From Mycolicibacterium anyangense (GTDB lineage Bacteria > Actinomycetota > Actinomycetes > Mycobacteriales > Mycobacteriaceae): DNA of 64,000 bases. Numbering within the stretch: position 1 is the first letter of the stretch; the number at the start of each line of letters is the position of its first letter. Shown here piece after piece: positions 28,179-37,385 of this stretch. A program made the position numbers and the translations under genes. The DNA is taken from assembly GCF_010731855.1 (NCBI RefSeq), contig NZ_AP022620.1, positions 5,270,001 through 5,334,000 of the forward strand. The letters run 5' to 3'. Under the pieces are notes generated by a model, which did no database searches, had not been told where the DNA came from, and saw only the letters and a list, made by a program, of their open reading frames with translations.

Positions 28179-28472
28179 GTGGAACCGATCCTGTCCTACA
28201 ACTTCGCCGAGATCGACGCCGGCGTGCTCGCCGACATCCAGCAGACCTCGGCACGGCTGGGGGCCGCCTTGGATGATCTGCGCCGCCAGATCGCGCCGCT
28301 GCAGCAGGTGTGGACGCGCGAAGCGGCCACCGCGTATCACGCCGAGCAGGCCCGCTGGCAGCAGTCCGCCGCGGCCTTGAACGACATCCTGGTGCGGCTG
28401 GGCAACGCGGTACGCGACGGCGCTGCCGACGTCGCCGAGGCCGACCGGCGCGCTGCCCGGCTGTGGGGCTGA
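28179..28472 (+). CDS. esxT: ESAT-6-like protein EsxT
   Basis: 97 residues from GTG 28179 with AAGGAGAG upstream, 12 bp after esxU. Helix-turn-helix fold with YNFAEIDAGVLADIQQTSARL and QIAPLQQVWTREAATAYHAEQARW. The hinge has WTRE in place of a strict WxG, as in its M. tuberculosis counterpart Rv3444c. A YxxxD/E-type export signal, YHAEQ, lies after the hinge rather than at the C-terminus. Probable dimer partner of EsxU and last gene of the plus-strand ESX-4 transcript. Confidence 0.93.
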   Translation: MEPILSYNFAEIDAGVLADIQQTSARLGAALDDLRRQIAPLQQVWTREAATAYHAEQARWQQSAAALNDILVRLGNAVRDGAADVAEADRRAARLWG

Positions 28473-28494
28473 CGCGTATCGGGCACTGATCTTC

Positions 28495-28531
28495 GTGCGG
28501 TTCCGGCGGAGGAGAGCCGCCGGAACCGCAC
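28495..28531 (+). terminator. Hairpin terminator after esxT
   Basis: Perfect 15-bp stem: GTGCGGTTCCGGCGG (28495-28509) with CCGCCGGAACCGCAC (28517-28531), loop of 7. No U-tract. It lies 22 bases past esxT and ends the ESX-4 operon. Confidence 0.75.
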
Positions 28532-28609
28532 GGCCCCGAACAGCCAGAATTTGGCGTATCGTGGCCGAACACGCCGGCCGGGGCGGCCGCGCGAGGAGTG
28601 TGAACGCCG

Positions 28610-29899
28610 ATGGGCAGATCCAGATCATCCGGCGGGGGGTCCAGGTCCGGGCCTTCTGCTGCTCTGCGCACGGTCCACGAACTGTTCGTCGCGGGCGAGG
28701 TCGACGCCTCCTATCTCGAATCGAGCCTGCGCCCCGTCGTGGCGAAAAGCTGGCAACGCAGCCTGGCCAAGGGCGTCGACCCGGATTCGGGCGCTCAGCC
28801 GTCGCCGGTGGGGGAGCAGCTGGCGCGGTTCCGCGACACCCACCCGCTGGCCCCCACCCTCCCGCTGATCCGGCGCCTGCTGGTCGACGACGCGGCCGGG
28901 TCGGGCGTCCTGGTCGCGGTCAGCGCGGCCGACGGCACGCTGCTCTGGGTGGAAGGCGATCCGTCCGCCCGTCGGCGCGCGGAGGGGATGAACTTCGTCC
29001 CCGGTGCGGACTGGAGCGAGCGCAGCGCGGGAACCAACGCGCCGGGCACCGCCTTGGCGCTGAACGCCGAACTGCAGATCCACGGCACCGAACACTTCTC
29101 CCGGGTGGTGCAACCGTGGAGTTGCACCGCAGTACCCCTGCACGACCCGTCCACCGGTGCCCTACTGGGCGCGCTCGACCTGACCGGTGGCCCGGAAGTC
29201 GGGACCCCGCAGGCGCTGGCCTTGGTCCGGGCCACCGCGGTCGCGGTCGAAAGCCAGCTGGCGCTGCTGCACCTCACCGGATCGACGGTGGAGCTCGCAC
29301 CGCGCCGGCCGCGGCTGGCGGTGCTGGGCTCAGAACGGCCCCGCTGGTTGGTCACCGATGAATACGGTCACCTGCGTGCCACCCCGCTGACCGGCCGGCA
29401 CGCCGACATCCTGGTGCTGCTCAGCCGCCACCCGGAGGGGCTGAGCGCCGATCACCTGGCGATGCTGCTCGACGACAAGGACCTCGACGTGGTGACCGTG
29501 CGCGCCGAGATGTCGCGGTTGCGCAAGGTGGTCGGCGCTGACGTGATCGCCTCTCGCCCGTACCGGCTGCTCGTCGCGATCACCACCGATATCGCCGACG
29601 TCTACGACGCGCTGGAGGCGGGCGACGTCACGGCCGCGCTGGATCGGTATCCGGGTCCACTGCTTCCGCAGTCGATGTCCCCGGCGGTGGCGCGCCTGCG
29701 CACCGAGTTGACCATGACGTTGCGGTCGGCCGTGCTGGCCGCCGGCAACCCGGCGGTGTTGCGACGCTGGTTGGACAGTCCGGACGGGCGCGACGATCGG
29801 GACGGCTGGCGGGCCCTGCGCGACGGCACGCTGCCCGGTTCGGTGGCTCAGGCCCAGGCCCGGGGCCGGCTCGCCGGCCTTGATCTCGACCTGGCCTGA
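28610..29899 (+). CDS. GAF-sensor transcriptional regulator (AcoR-type N-terminus, winged-helix output)
   Basis: 429 residues. The N-terminus has the AcoR-like opening SSLRPVVAKSWQRSLAKGVDPDSG, then a GAF domain (about 85-205) with RSAGTNAPGTAL and EHFSRVVQPWSCTAVPLHDP. In place of the AAA+ and Fis domains of AcoR, the C-terminal half (about 245-320) looks like a winged helix (LTGRHADILVLLSRHPEGLSADHLAML...VRAEMSRLRKVVGADVI). A helical tail follows. It lies directly upstream of an acetaldehyde-type dehydrogenase, the usual target of this family. Start ATG 28610 is plausible; the Ser/Gly-rich first 15 residues are probably disordered. Confidence 0.85.
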   Translation: MGRSRSSGGGSRSGPSAALRTVHELFVAGEVDASYLESSLRPVVAKSWQRSLAKGVDPDSGAQPSPVGEQLARFRDTHPLAPTLPLIRRLLVDDAAGSGVLVAVSAADGTLLWVEGDPSARRRAEGMNFVPGADWSERSAGTNAPGTALALNAELQIHGTEHFSRVVQPWSCTAVPLHDPSTGALLGALDLTGGPEVGTPQALALVRATAVAVESQLALLHLTGSTVELAPRRPRLAVLGSERPRWLVTDEYGHLRATPLTGRHADILVLLSRHPEGLSADHLAMLLDDKDLDVVTVRAEMSRLRKVVGADVIASRPYRLLVAITTDIADVYDALEAGDVTAALDRYPGPLLPQSMSPAVARLRTELTMTLRSAVLAAGNPAVLRRWLDSPDGRDDRDGWRALRDGTLPGSVAQAQARGRLAGLDLDLA

Positions 29900-29981
29900 C
29901 ACGCCCGTCCCACGGCGCATCCCGCATGCAACTGTGGTGCAACCCCACTTTGCCTACCTTGAGTGACGACCGACACATATT

Positions 29982-30016
29982 TCGTCGTCCTGAATAGGGT
30001 CGTCGTCCTGAATGGG
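29982..30016 (+). repeat. Tandem 17-bp direct repeat before the aldehyde dehydrogenase gene
   Basis: TCGTCGTCCTGAATAGG (29982-29998) and TCGTCGTCCTGAATGGG (30000-30016) differ at one base and repeat with an 18-bp period. The second copy runs into the ribosome site GGGGAGAAG of the gene. Candidate binding site for the upstream GAF regulator, or a local duplication. Confidence 0.6.
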
Positions 30017-30026
30017 GAGAAGTGCC

Positions 30027-31550
<1,524 letters not shown>

Positions 31551-31554
31551 TGAT

Positions 31555-31605
31555 CGATTTCGGCGCGGTTCACGGCGCTCAGCGACGACAAGCGCGCCGA
31601 AATCG
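31555..31605. terminator. Bidirectional hairpin between aldehyde dehydrogenase and MftF-like gene
   Basis: CGATTTCGGCGCG (31555-31567) pairs exactly with CGCGCCGAAATCG (31593-31605) across a 25-base loop. It lies in the 73-bp gap between two convergent genes and can serve both strands. Confidence 0.7.
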
Positions 31606-31623
31606 CCATGGGTGATGACTGAT

Positions 31624-33102
31624 CTAGCGTTGGCGGTTCGCCTGCCTCATCGCGGCCCTGCGGGGCAGATGAGGCAGGCGAATCCGCGGCGCCAGCACGG
31701 CAAGACCGTGAAGCCCCCGGGCCCGCGCGAGGACGCCGCTGCCGTACGCGGCGTCCTCGGCGAGATGCAGCGCGACATAGCGCGCCATGTCCACGTCCGG
31801 ACGGCGATCGAACCATTCCCGGATGATCGGACCCACCATGACGCCGGCACCGAGCCGGGCCCAGCGGGAGCGTGGCATCGACACCAGCGCCAGCCAGCCG
31901 ATCGGCCAGGCCTCGCGCCGCAGCCAGTGCCCGGTTGCCTCGAGATCCGATATCAGGCCCTTGCCGACGATGTAGGGGGCGATGCGCGGGTCCACCGAGG
32001 AGGACCGCAACGAACGCGCGAGCAGACCACAGACCGCCGCGGTGCCGCCAAGAGCCCCGACAATGGCGGTACGGCGCGGGATTCGGTGTCCCATCAGCAA
32101 TGCCACGATGGCCAGGTTCCAGCCCGACAGTCGGGCAGGGGCCAGCCGTCCGGGGTGCCGGCTCTCCAACGCGGCAGCCGAAGTTCCGTAACCGAATACC
32201 TGCCGCAGCCAGCCGCGCGCGCTCGGGCGAGTCTGATGGGTGACGATGGATGCGGGCTCGTAGCGCACCAGCCAGCCCTGGTCGACCAGTCGCCAGATCA
32301 AGTCGACATCCTCGCCGACCCGCATCTCTTCGTCGAAAGCCTTGTCGCCCAACGCCGATCGCCGCACCACCAGGGCCGCCGACGGCAGGAATCCGAGTGG
32401 CGCCCCATGGGCCACCAGTTCGGGTCGTGGGCCCATGTCCAGGGCCGAGCGGGCCTGCTCATAGCGGGCGAGCAATCCGCGGGAAGCCGATCGGGCGATG
32501 ATCCGCGGGGCCACAGCACCGACCCGTGGGTCGTCGAAGTGGACGACCAGAGGCTCCAGCCATCCTTCGGTGCTGGCGCAGTCCGCGTCGACGAACGCCA
32601 CGATCGGCGACGTGCTGGCGTTCAGGCCGGAGTTGCGGGCCGCGGCGGGGCCACGATTGACCGGGTGCCGCACGACGACGGCGCCCCGCAGACGGGCCAC
32701 CTCGGAGACGGCCGGATCGATCGAGGCGTCGTCGACGACCAGGATCCGCGCGGGCGTCGCGGCCGACAGCGAGGCGAGGCAGATGTCGAGCAGTTCCGGA
32801 CGTTCGTAGGCGGGCACGATGACGTCCACCTCCCCGGCAGCGGCGGTGGCGCCGGCGACCAGGGGATGGGCGATGCCGCGTGCCACGAGCAGATCGGCCA
32901 GCGAGTGTTCCACGCCGGCGGCGGGCACCGCACCCGCCCGGCCGGCGTCGCGCAGCCGCCGGACGAACGCCCGGCCGGCCGGAGCGATCCGCGTGACGCC
33001 CCACGGCGAACCGCCGAGAACGACGGAAGCGTTGCCCCACAACCGAATCCGGTCATCGAGCAAGACGCGGCGCCCGGCGGGCAGACCAGCTCTCTTGGAC
33101 AA
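31624..33102 (-). CDS. MftF-type mycofactocin glycosyltransferase (paralog)
   Basis: 492 residues. GT2 domain at about 93-300: VDVIVPAYERPELLDICLASL, VVDDASIDPAV, GPAAARNSGLN, a DxD-like AFVDADCAS, and MRVGEDVDLIWRLVDQGWLVRYEP. N-terminal LGGSPWGVTRIAPAG and the late VALHLAEDAAYGSGVL also match M. tuberculosis MftF (Rv0696) as I recall it. MftF adds beta-1,4-linked glucoses to premycofactocin. This copy stands beside alcohol dehydrogenase genes without mftA-mftE, so it is probably a second MftF. Its last codons contain an inverted repeat (31637-31682). Confidence 0.82.
   Translation of the reverse strand: MSKRAGLPAGRRVLLDDRIRLWGNASVVLGGSPWGVTRIAPAGRAFVRRLRDAGRAGAVPAAGVEHSLADLLVARGIAHPLVAGATAAAGEVDVIVPAYERPELLDICLASLSAATPARILVVDDASIDPAVSEVARLRGAVVVRHPVNRGPAAARNSGLNASTSPIVAFVDADCASTEGWLEPLVVHFDDPRVGAVAPRIIARSASRGLLARYEQARSALDMGPRPELVAHGAPLGFLPSAALVVRRSALGDKAFDEEMRVGEDVDLIWRLVDQGWLVRYEPASIVTHQTRPSARGWLRQVFGYGTSAAALESRHPGRLAPARLSGWNLAIVALLMGHRIPRRTAIVGALGGTAAVCGLLARSLRSSSVDPRIAPYIVGKGLISDLEATGHWLRREAWPIGWLALVSMPRSRWARLGAGVMVGPIIREWFDRRPDVDMARYVALHLAEDAAYGSGVLARARGLHGLAVLAPRIRLPHLPRRAAMRQANRQR
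31637..31682. repeat. Inverted repeat inside the 3' end of the MftF-like gene
   Basis: TTCGCCTGCCTCAT (31637-31650) and ATGAGGCAGGCGAA (31669-31682) are exact 14-bp arms around an 18-base loop, covering the last codons of the gene. With the hairpin at 31555-31605 it makes two strong stem-loops within 130 bp. Probably part of a termination zone for the plus-strand aldehyde dehydrogenase transcript. Confidence 0.55.
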
Positions 33103-33191
33103 CCTCGACGAATCCTCTCTGCACCCAGACCGCAGTTATGTCCAACGATCCCTACGGGGCGCATGGTATCCCGAGAAAAGAGGTCTCTTCG

Positions 33192-34406
33192 ATGACCGCA
33201 GCTGCAACCGATCTTCTCGACCGACCCGCTGACCTGTCGAGTCACCATTGCGCACCCGGCGCTGTGGTGAAGTTCCACGCCCCCGAGATCGTCTTCGGAC
33301 ACGGCAGTCTGGCCGAGGTGGGGCACTGTGCCCGCCGCCTCGGTGCCCGGCGGCCCTTCGTGGTCAGCGACTCCGGAATCGCCGACGCGGGCTGGGTCGA
33401 CGAACTGATCGGACACCTCGGGCAGGTCGGCCTGCGGGCCCGGGTGTGGACGGGTCTGACCCCCAACCCGAAGGACCACGAAATCACCTGCGGCTACGCC
33501 GAATACACCGCGCACGGCGGTGACGTCATCATCGCCATCGGCGGCGGATCGTGTATCGACGCGGCCAAGGGCATCGCGATCCTGTCCGGCAACGGCGGCC
33601 AGATACTGGATTACGCGGGGGTGGACCGGGCCGACCGGCCGATTCCGCCGCTCATCATGGTGCCCGCCACCTCGGGAACCGGCGCCGACGTCAGCCAGTT
33701 CTGCATTGTGACCGACTCCGAGCGGGCGATGAAGGTGACGATCATCGGCCGCGCGCTGGTGCCGGACATCTCGATCACCGACCCGCGACTGCTGACCACC
33801 ATGCCGGAGTGGCTGAATGCCGCGACCGGATTGGACGCGCTCACCCATGGCATCGAGGCGTTCGTCTCGCGGGCCCACAACGTGTTGACCGATTCGCATG
33901 CGCTCAATGCGGTTCGGCTCATCGGTACCCAGCTGGAACGCACCCTCGACGAGCCGACCGATCTCGACGCCCGCCGCTCGATGGCCCAGGCCAGCCTCGA
34001 AGCCGGACTGGCCTTCACCAACGCGATTCTGGGTGCGACCCATGCGATGAGCCATCAGGTCGGCGGTCTGCTGGATGCCCCGCACGGGGTCTGCAACGGC
34101 GTGCTGCTGCCGCACGTCATCCGCTACAACGCCGAACAGGACGCGAGCCGGTTCGCGACCATCGCGGCGGCGCTCGGGCTCCCGGTGCTGGGCGCATCGG
34201 ACTATGAGGCGGCCATGTGCCTGGCGGAGTGGACGCGTGATCTCGGCGACCGGGTCGGGGTGCCGCGCGGGCTGCGTGAGCTGGGCGTCACCGAAGCCGA
34301 CATCCCGCGGTTGTCGCTGACCACCCTTGGTGACGCGTGCATGACGACCAACCCGCGCGACACCGATCTCGGCCAAGTCGAGGCGTTGTTCCGGGCCGCG
34401 CTGTGA
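33192..34406 (+). CDS. Iron-type (group III) alcohol dehydrogenase
   Basis: 404 residues. NAD site GGGSCIDAAKG, hinge VPATSGTGADVS, and all four expected metal ligands: Asp and His in GLDALTHGIEAF, His in ATHAMSHQVGG and His in DAPHGVCNG. Substrates in this family are small alcohols, diols or lactaldehyde; a 1,3-propanediol-type activity is suggested by its link to MnoSR genes. ATG 33192 has AGAGG eight bases upstream; the 18-codon longer frame is less likely. The stop codon overlaps the GTG start of the sensor kinase gene, so expression is coupled. Confidence 0.88.
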   Translation: MTAAATDLLDRPADLSSHHCAPGAVVKFHAPEIVFGHGSLAEVGHCARRLGARRPFVVSDSGIADAGWVDELIGHLGQVGLRARVWTGLTPNPKDHEITCGYAEYTAHGGDVIIAIGGGSCIDAAKGIAILSGNGGQILDYAGVDRADRPIPPLIMVPATSGTGADVSQFCIVTDSERAMKVTIIGRALVPDISITDPRLLTTMPEWLNAATGLDALTHGIEAFVSRAHNVLTDSHALNAVRLIGTQLERTLDEPTDLDARRSMAQASLEAGLAFTNAILGATHAMSHQVGGLLDAPHGVCNGVLLPHVIRYNAEQDASRFATIAAALGLPVLGASDYEAAMCLAEWTRDLGDRVGVPRGLRELGVTEADIPRLSLTTLGDACMTTNPRDTDLGQVEALFRAAL

Positions 34407-35791
34407 CCGACGTCCAGGTGGCGCAGGGCCCGGCGCTGCGGGGACCCGACCTGGCGTCGCTGACCGGTATGCGGTCGAGCAAGAGCTCGTACTACCGCGA
34501 ATACCGGCGCAGTTCCGAGCGTTTGGAGAGCACGCTGCGCTCGCTGGATCAGATCTCGGTCGCCGTCGTGCGTACCGCCGAGGGGCCGCGGGCGTTGCTC
34601 ACCGCTGTTGTTCAGGCCGCAGCAGCGCACCTGCAGGCGCACTGGGTGGTGCTGGCGGTGGCCGACGATGCGCTGCCGCAGGCCCGGCCGCGGTTCCTGG
34701 GCGTGGACGCTTGCGGTCAGCTCTCCGATGTCGAGGACGAGTTCGAGCCCCAGGCCCGGGAGTGGTTGCACGTCTTGCGCAGCCGCACACCCGAGGAACC
34801 GTATGTGGACGAGGCCGGTCTGGTCGTGGTGCCGATGACCATCGACGGCCTACCGGTCGGAGGCATCGCCGGACTGGCGTCCGACCCCGAGCTGACCGAA
34901 CCGCTGGACGTGTCGGTGCTGCGCATTCTGGTCAACCAGGCTGCCGTCGCACTGCACAGCGCGTCGCTCTACCACTCCAGCCGGGCCTTGCGAACCCGGG
35001 CCGATCAGCTCACCGCCGAGGCGAGCCGGCACGCCCATGACCTGGCGATCCGAAACGAAGAGTTGCGCAGCGCCCAGGAGCTGCTCAATGCCGCCCAACA
35101 ACGCGAGGCACTCGATGCCGAGCGGCACCGCATCGCCCGCGAACTGCACGACAGTGTCACCCAGTACGTTCTGTCGGCGGGCATGATCGTCGACGTGGCC
35201 AGCACCGAACTGGCCTCCCGCAGCGACGAACTCACCGATGTCGCCGAACGCCTGCGCGGTGCCCGCGATCTGACCCAGCATGCCGTCGGGCAGCTGCGGT
35301 CGGCGATCTACGCGCTCAACCGGGTCCCCGAGCGCCAGGCGCCACAACTGCCGCGTCTGCTCGAGCGGGCCTGCCAATTGCATTCCCGGCCAGGTCTTCT
35401 CGTCGAACTCCGCCTGGAGGGCTCGCCGGTCGCACTGCCGGCCGGTGGCGATCAGTCATTGGCGACGCTGGTCGGCGAAGCCTTGTTCAACGTCTCCTCC
35501 CACAGCGGTGCGACCCGCGCCGTGGTGCGGTTGTCCTACCAGCAGGACGAGATCCGTCTGACGATCGACGACGACGGTACCGGTAATCCCGCCGCCCTGC
35601 GGACCCAGTTGTCGGTGGCGTCGGCCGGTGATGTCGACGGCAGTCATCGGGGTCTGGTCAATATGGATAGCAGGGCACAGGAATTGGGCGGCGTCTTTCG
35701 GCTGCGCCGGTCGAGGCTGGGGGGCCTGCGCACCCTGGTGGAGGTTCCGATCCGAACGGAGGAATCGGTATGGCAGCACATCCGGCGGTGA
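34403..35791 (+). CDS. mnoS: MnoS-type sensor histidine kinase
   Basis: 462 residues from GTG 34403, overlapping the alcohol dehydrogenase stop. Soluble: a GAF-like sensor (about 45-185) reads LLTAVVQAAAAHLQAHWVVLAV...VSVLRILVNQAAVALHSASLY. A coiled coil (205-245) leads to a HisKA_3 domain with His249 in RHRIARELHDSVTQYVL. The ATPase domain has LVGEALFNVSSHSGATRAVVRL, DDDGTG and HRGLVNMDSRAQELGG. In M. smegmatis the MnoSR pair controls the mno gene and growth on alcohols or 1,3-propanediol. The gene name is by context and similarity. Confidence 0.82.
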   Translation: MTDVQVAQGPALRGPDLASLTGMRSSKSSYYREYRRSSERLESTLRSLDQISVAVVRTAEGPRALLTAVVQAAAAHLQAHWVVLAVADDALPQARPRFLGVDACGQLSDVEDEFEPQAREWLHVLRSRTPEEPYVDEAGLVVVPMTIDGLPVGGIAGLASDPELTEPLDVSVLRILVNQAAVALHSASLYHSSRALRTRADQLTAEASRHAHDLAIRNEELRSAQELLNAAQQREALDAERHRIARELHDSVTQYVLSAGMIVDVASTELASRSDELTDVAERLRGARDLTQHAVGQLRSAIYALNRVPERQAPQLPRLLERACQLHSRPGLLVELRLEGSPVALPAGGDQSLATLVGEALFNVSSHSGATRAVVRLSYQQDEIRLTIDDDGTGNPAALRTQLSVASAGDVDGSHRGLVNMDSRAQELGGVFRLRRSRLGGLRTLVEVPIRTEESVWQHIRR

Positions 35792-36453
35792 CGCCGCAGC
35801 CCGGCGGGGAAAACGCCATGATCGACGTGGTTCTGGTCGACGACCATGCGATCGTTCGGCAAGGTCTGCGTGCTGTGCTGGAACGGGAATCCGACATCAG
35901 GGTGGTGGCCGAAGCGTCTTCCCCGGCCGAGGCGCTCACGGTGCTGACCCAGACCCCGGCGCACATCGTGGTACTGGACCTGAAGTTGTCGCCGGGCGCC
36001 GACAGTGAAGGCCTCGAAGTCTGTGCGCAGGTGTCGCGCGAGCACCCCGACGTCGCTGTGTTGGTCTTCACCACCATGCTCGACGACCAGCTCGTCGTCG
36101 ACGCTATCCATAGCGGCGCCAAGGGATACGTCGTCAAGGACGTCGATACCACCGAGCTGGTGCGAGCCATTCGGGCGGTGCGCTGCGGCGGCAGCGCCTT
36201 CGACGCCCGTAGTGCCGCGGCCATGGTCCGCAGTTTCAATGCGGTCGGTGTGACCGAGGGGCAACGCCTCACCGACCGGGAACTGGAAGTGATGCGGATG
36301 ATCGCCGAAGGGATGTCGAACAGGGCGATCGGCAAGCGGCTGTACATCTCCGAGACCACCGTCAAGTTCCACGTCGGCAACATCATGCGCAAACTCGAGG
36401 TGACCCGCCGCGCCGAAGCGGTATATGCCGCCAGCAAGATCGGCCTGATCTAG
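35770..36453 (+). CDS. mnoR: MnoR-type NarL/LuxR response regulator
   Basis: 227 residues. Receiver at 18-133: acidic VLVDDHAIVRQGL, phospho-acceptor Asp70 (VVLDLKL), TT in FTTMLDD and Lys in GYVVKDVDT. LuxR-type HTH at about 165-225: RLTDRELEVMRMIAEGMSNRAIGKRLYISETTVKFHVGNIMRKL. It overlaps mnoS by 22 bp. ATG 35770 has GGAGG upstream and is used; ATG 35818 with GGGGAAA is an alternative that would remove a 16-residue tail. Likely DNA target is the mno/mftD-like intergenic region at 41.6 kb. Confidence 0.84.
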   Translation: MAAHPAVTPQPGGENAMIDVVLVDDHAIVRQGLRAVLERESDIRVVAEASSPAEALTVLTQTPAHIVVLDLKLSPGADSEGLEVCAQVSREHPDVAVLVFTTMLDDQLVVDAIHSGAKGYVVKDVDTTELVRAIRAVRCGGSAFDARSAAAMVRSFNAVGVTEGQRLTDRELEVMRMIAEGMSNRAIGKRLYISETTVKFHVGNIMRKLEVTRRAEAVYAASKIGLI

Positions 36454-37385
36454 CGTCCCACCGGCGAGACGCGGTCCAGAATCAGCCACCCACCGTGGAA
36501 TTCGGTGACCGTTCCGCTCCACCCCGGCCACTGACGCGCCAGCGAGCGCAGATCGGCGAGACTGATCTGGCGGACGTGACCGTATGTCGGTTCCGGTTCG
36601 TCCTCGAGCGGAACGGCGATCACGACCCGGCGCCGGGCAACGCGCACCGCCTCGTCGATGATCCGCAGACCGTGCGCGCTGTCGACATGCTCGAGCAGGT
36701 GCAGCACCGTGACGACGTCGGTTGACTCGTCGTCCATGGTGATGCGCGCTGCGTCGCAGGTCAGTGTCCGGACGGGACGGTCCAGCCGCCGGGAGACCTG
36801 GTCGAGCAGACGGGCGGCGCCGGCCAGCACGTCGCAGGCGATCACGGTGTGCACCGGGCCGGCCGAGCCGGCCTGCACTCGCAAGGGCAGGAAGCCGAAG
36901 CAGGTGCCGACGTCGAGCAGCGAGCCTGCCGCGATCGTCGCGATGAGCTGCTCGGCGTAGCGGTAGATGTGGCCGAACACCGGTATGTCCCGGCCCTCGC
37001 CATCGAGTCGGTCCAGGCTCCGTAACGTGTTGCGGTAGAACAATTCCCAGCATGTCAGCGGATCGCCGTGACTGGTCAGCACCAACCCGGTGAACAATCG
37101 CTCGAAGGTGTCTGCGCCGGCCACCCATCCCGGGGTGAACAATTCGTCGACCAGCAGCTGGCAGATGCTGTTGTCTACCTCGGCGGGGTCCAGATCGTGC
37201 ACCAGCACCAGCCGCCCGTCGTGGCGCCCGAGGGTGAAATGTCGGGTACGCCCGATCCGGCGTTCTGCGCCGAGAAGTTCTCGCGGGGTGCGGCGCGTCA
37301 CCACGATGTCCTGGTTCTCGTAGCGGAACCCGTTCGCCGGAAGCAGGGCGTCGACGTGGTTGGTCGGCGCTATGGTGGTCGTCAT
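36450..37385 (-). CDS. mftM: SAM-dependent methyltransferase, probable mycofactocin methyltransferase
   Basis: 311 residues. Class I methyltransferase: motif I SLLDVGTCFGFLPLRV, motif II region HTVIACDVLAGA, VVTVLHLLEHVDSAHGLRII and VIAVPLEDEPEPTYGHVRQISLADL. In M. smegmatis MftM, which 2-O-methylates a glucose of mycofactocin, is encoded beside the MnoSR/mno genes rather than in the mft operon (from memory), and this gene has that position. ATG 37385 overlaps the stop codon of the VWA gene (ATGA). Its 3' end overlaps mnoR by 4 bp tail to tail. Confidence 0.75.
   Translation of the reverse strand: MTTTIAPTNHVDALLPANGFRYENQDIVVTRRTPRELLGAERRIGRTRHFTLGRHDGRLVLVHDLDPAEVDNSICQLLVDELFTPGWVAGADTFERLFTGLVLTSHGDPLTCWELFYRNTLRSLDRLDGEGRDIPVFGHIYRYAEQLIATIAAGSLLDVGTCFGFLPLRVQAGSAGPVHTVIACDVLAGAARLLDQVSRRLDRPVRTLTCDAARITMDDESTDVVTVLHLLEHVDSAHGLRIIDEAVRVARRRVVIAVPLEDEPEPTYGHVRQISLADLRSLARQWPGWSGTVTEFHGGWLILDRVSPVGR

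Noticed and set aside
29900..30026. Sigma-54 -24/-12 promoter for the aldehyde dehydrogenase
   Set aside because: No GG-N10-GC pair is seen and mycobacteria lack sigma-54; the regulator also lacks the AAA+ domain.
31624..33102. Ordinary cell-wall GT2 (rhamnosyl or galactofuranosyl) transferase
   Set aside because: The N-terminal GGSP segment and the C-terminal AEDAAYGSG segment are specific to the MftF group as I recall it; still to be confirmed by a profile search.
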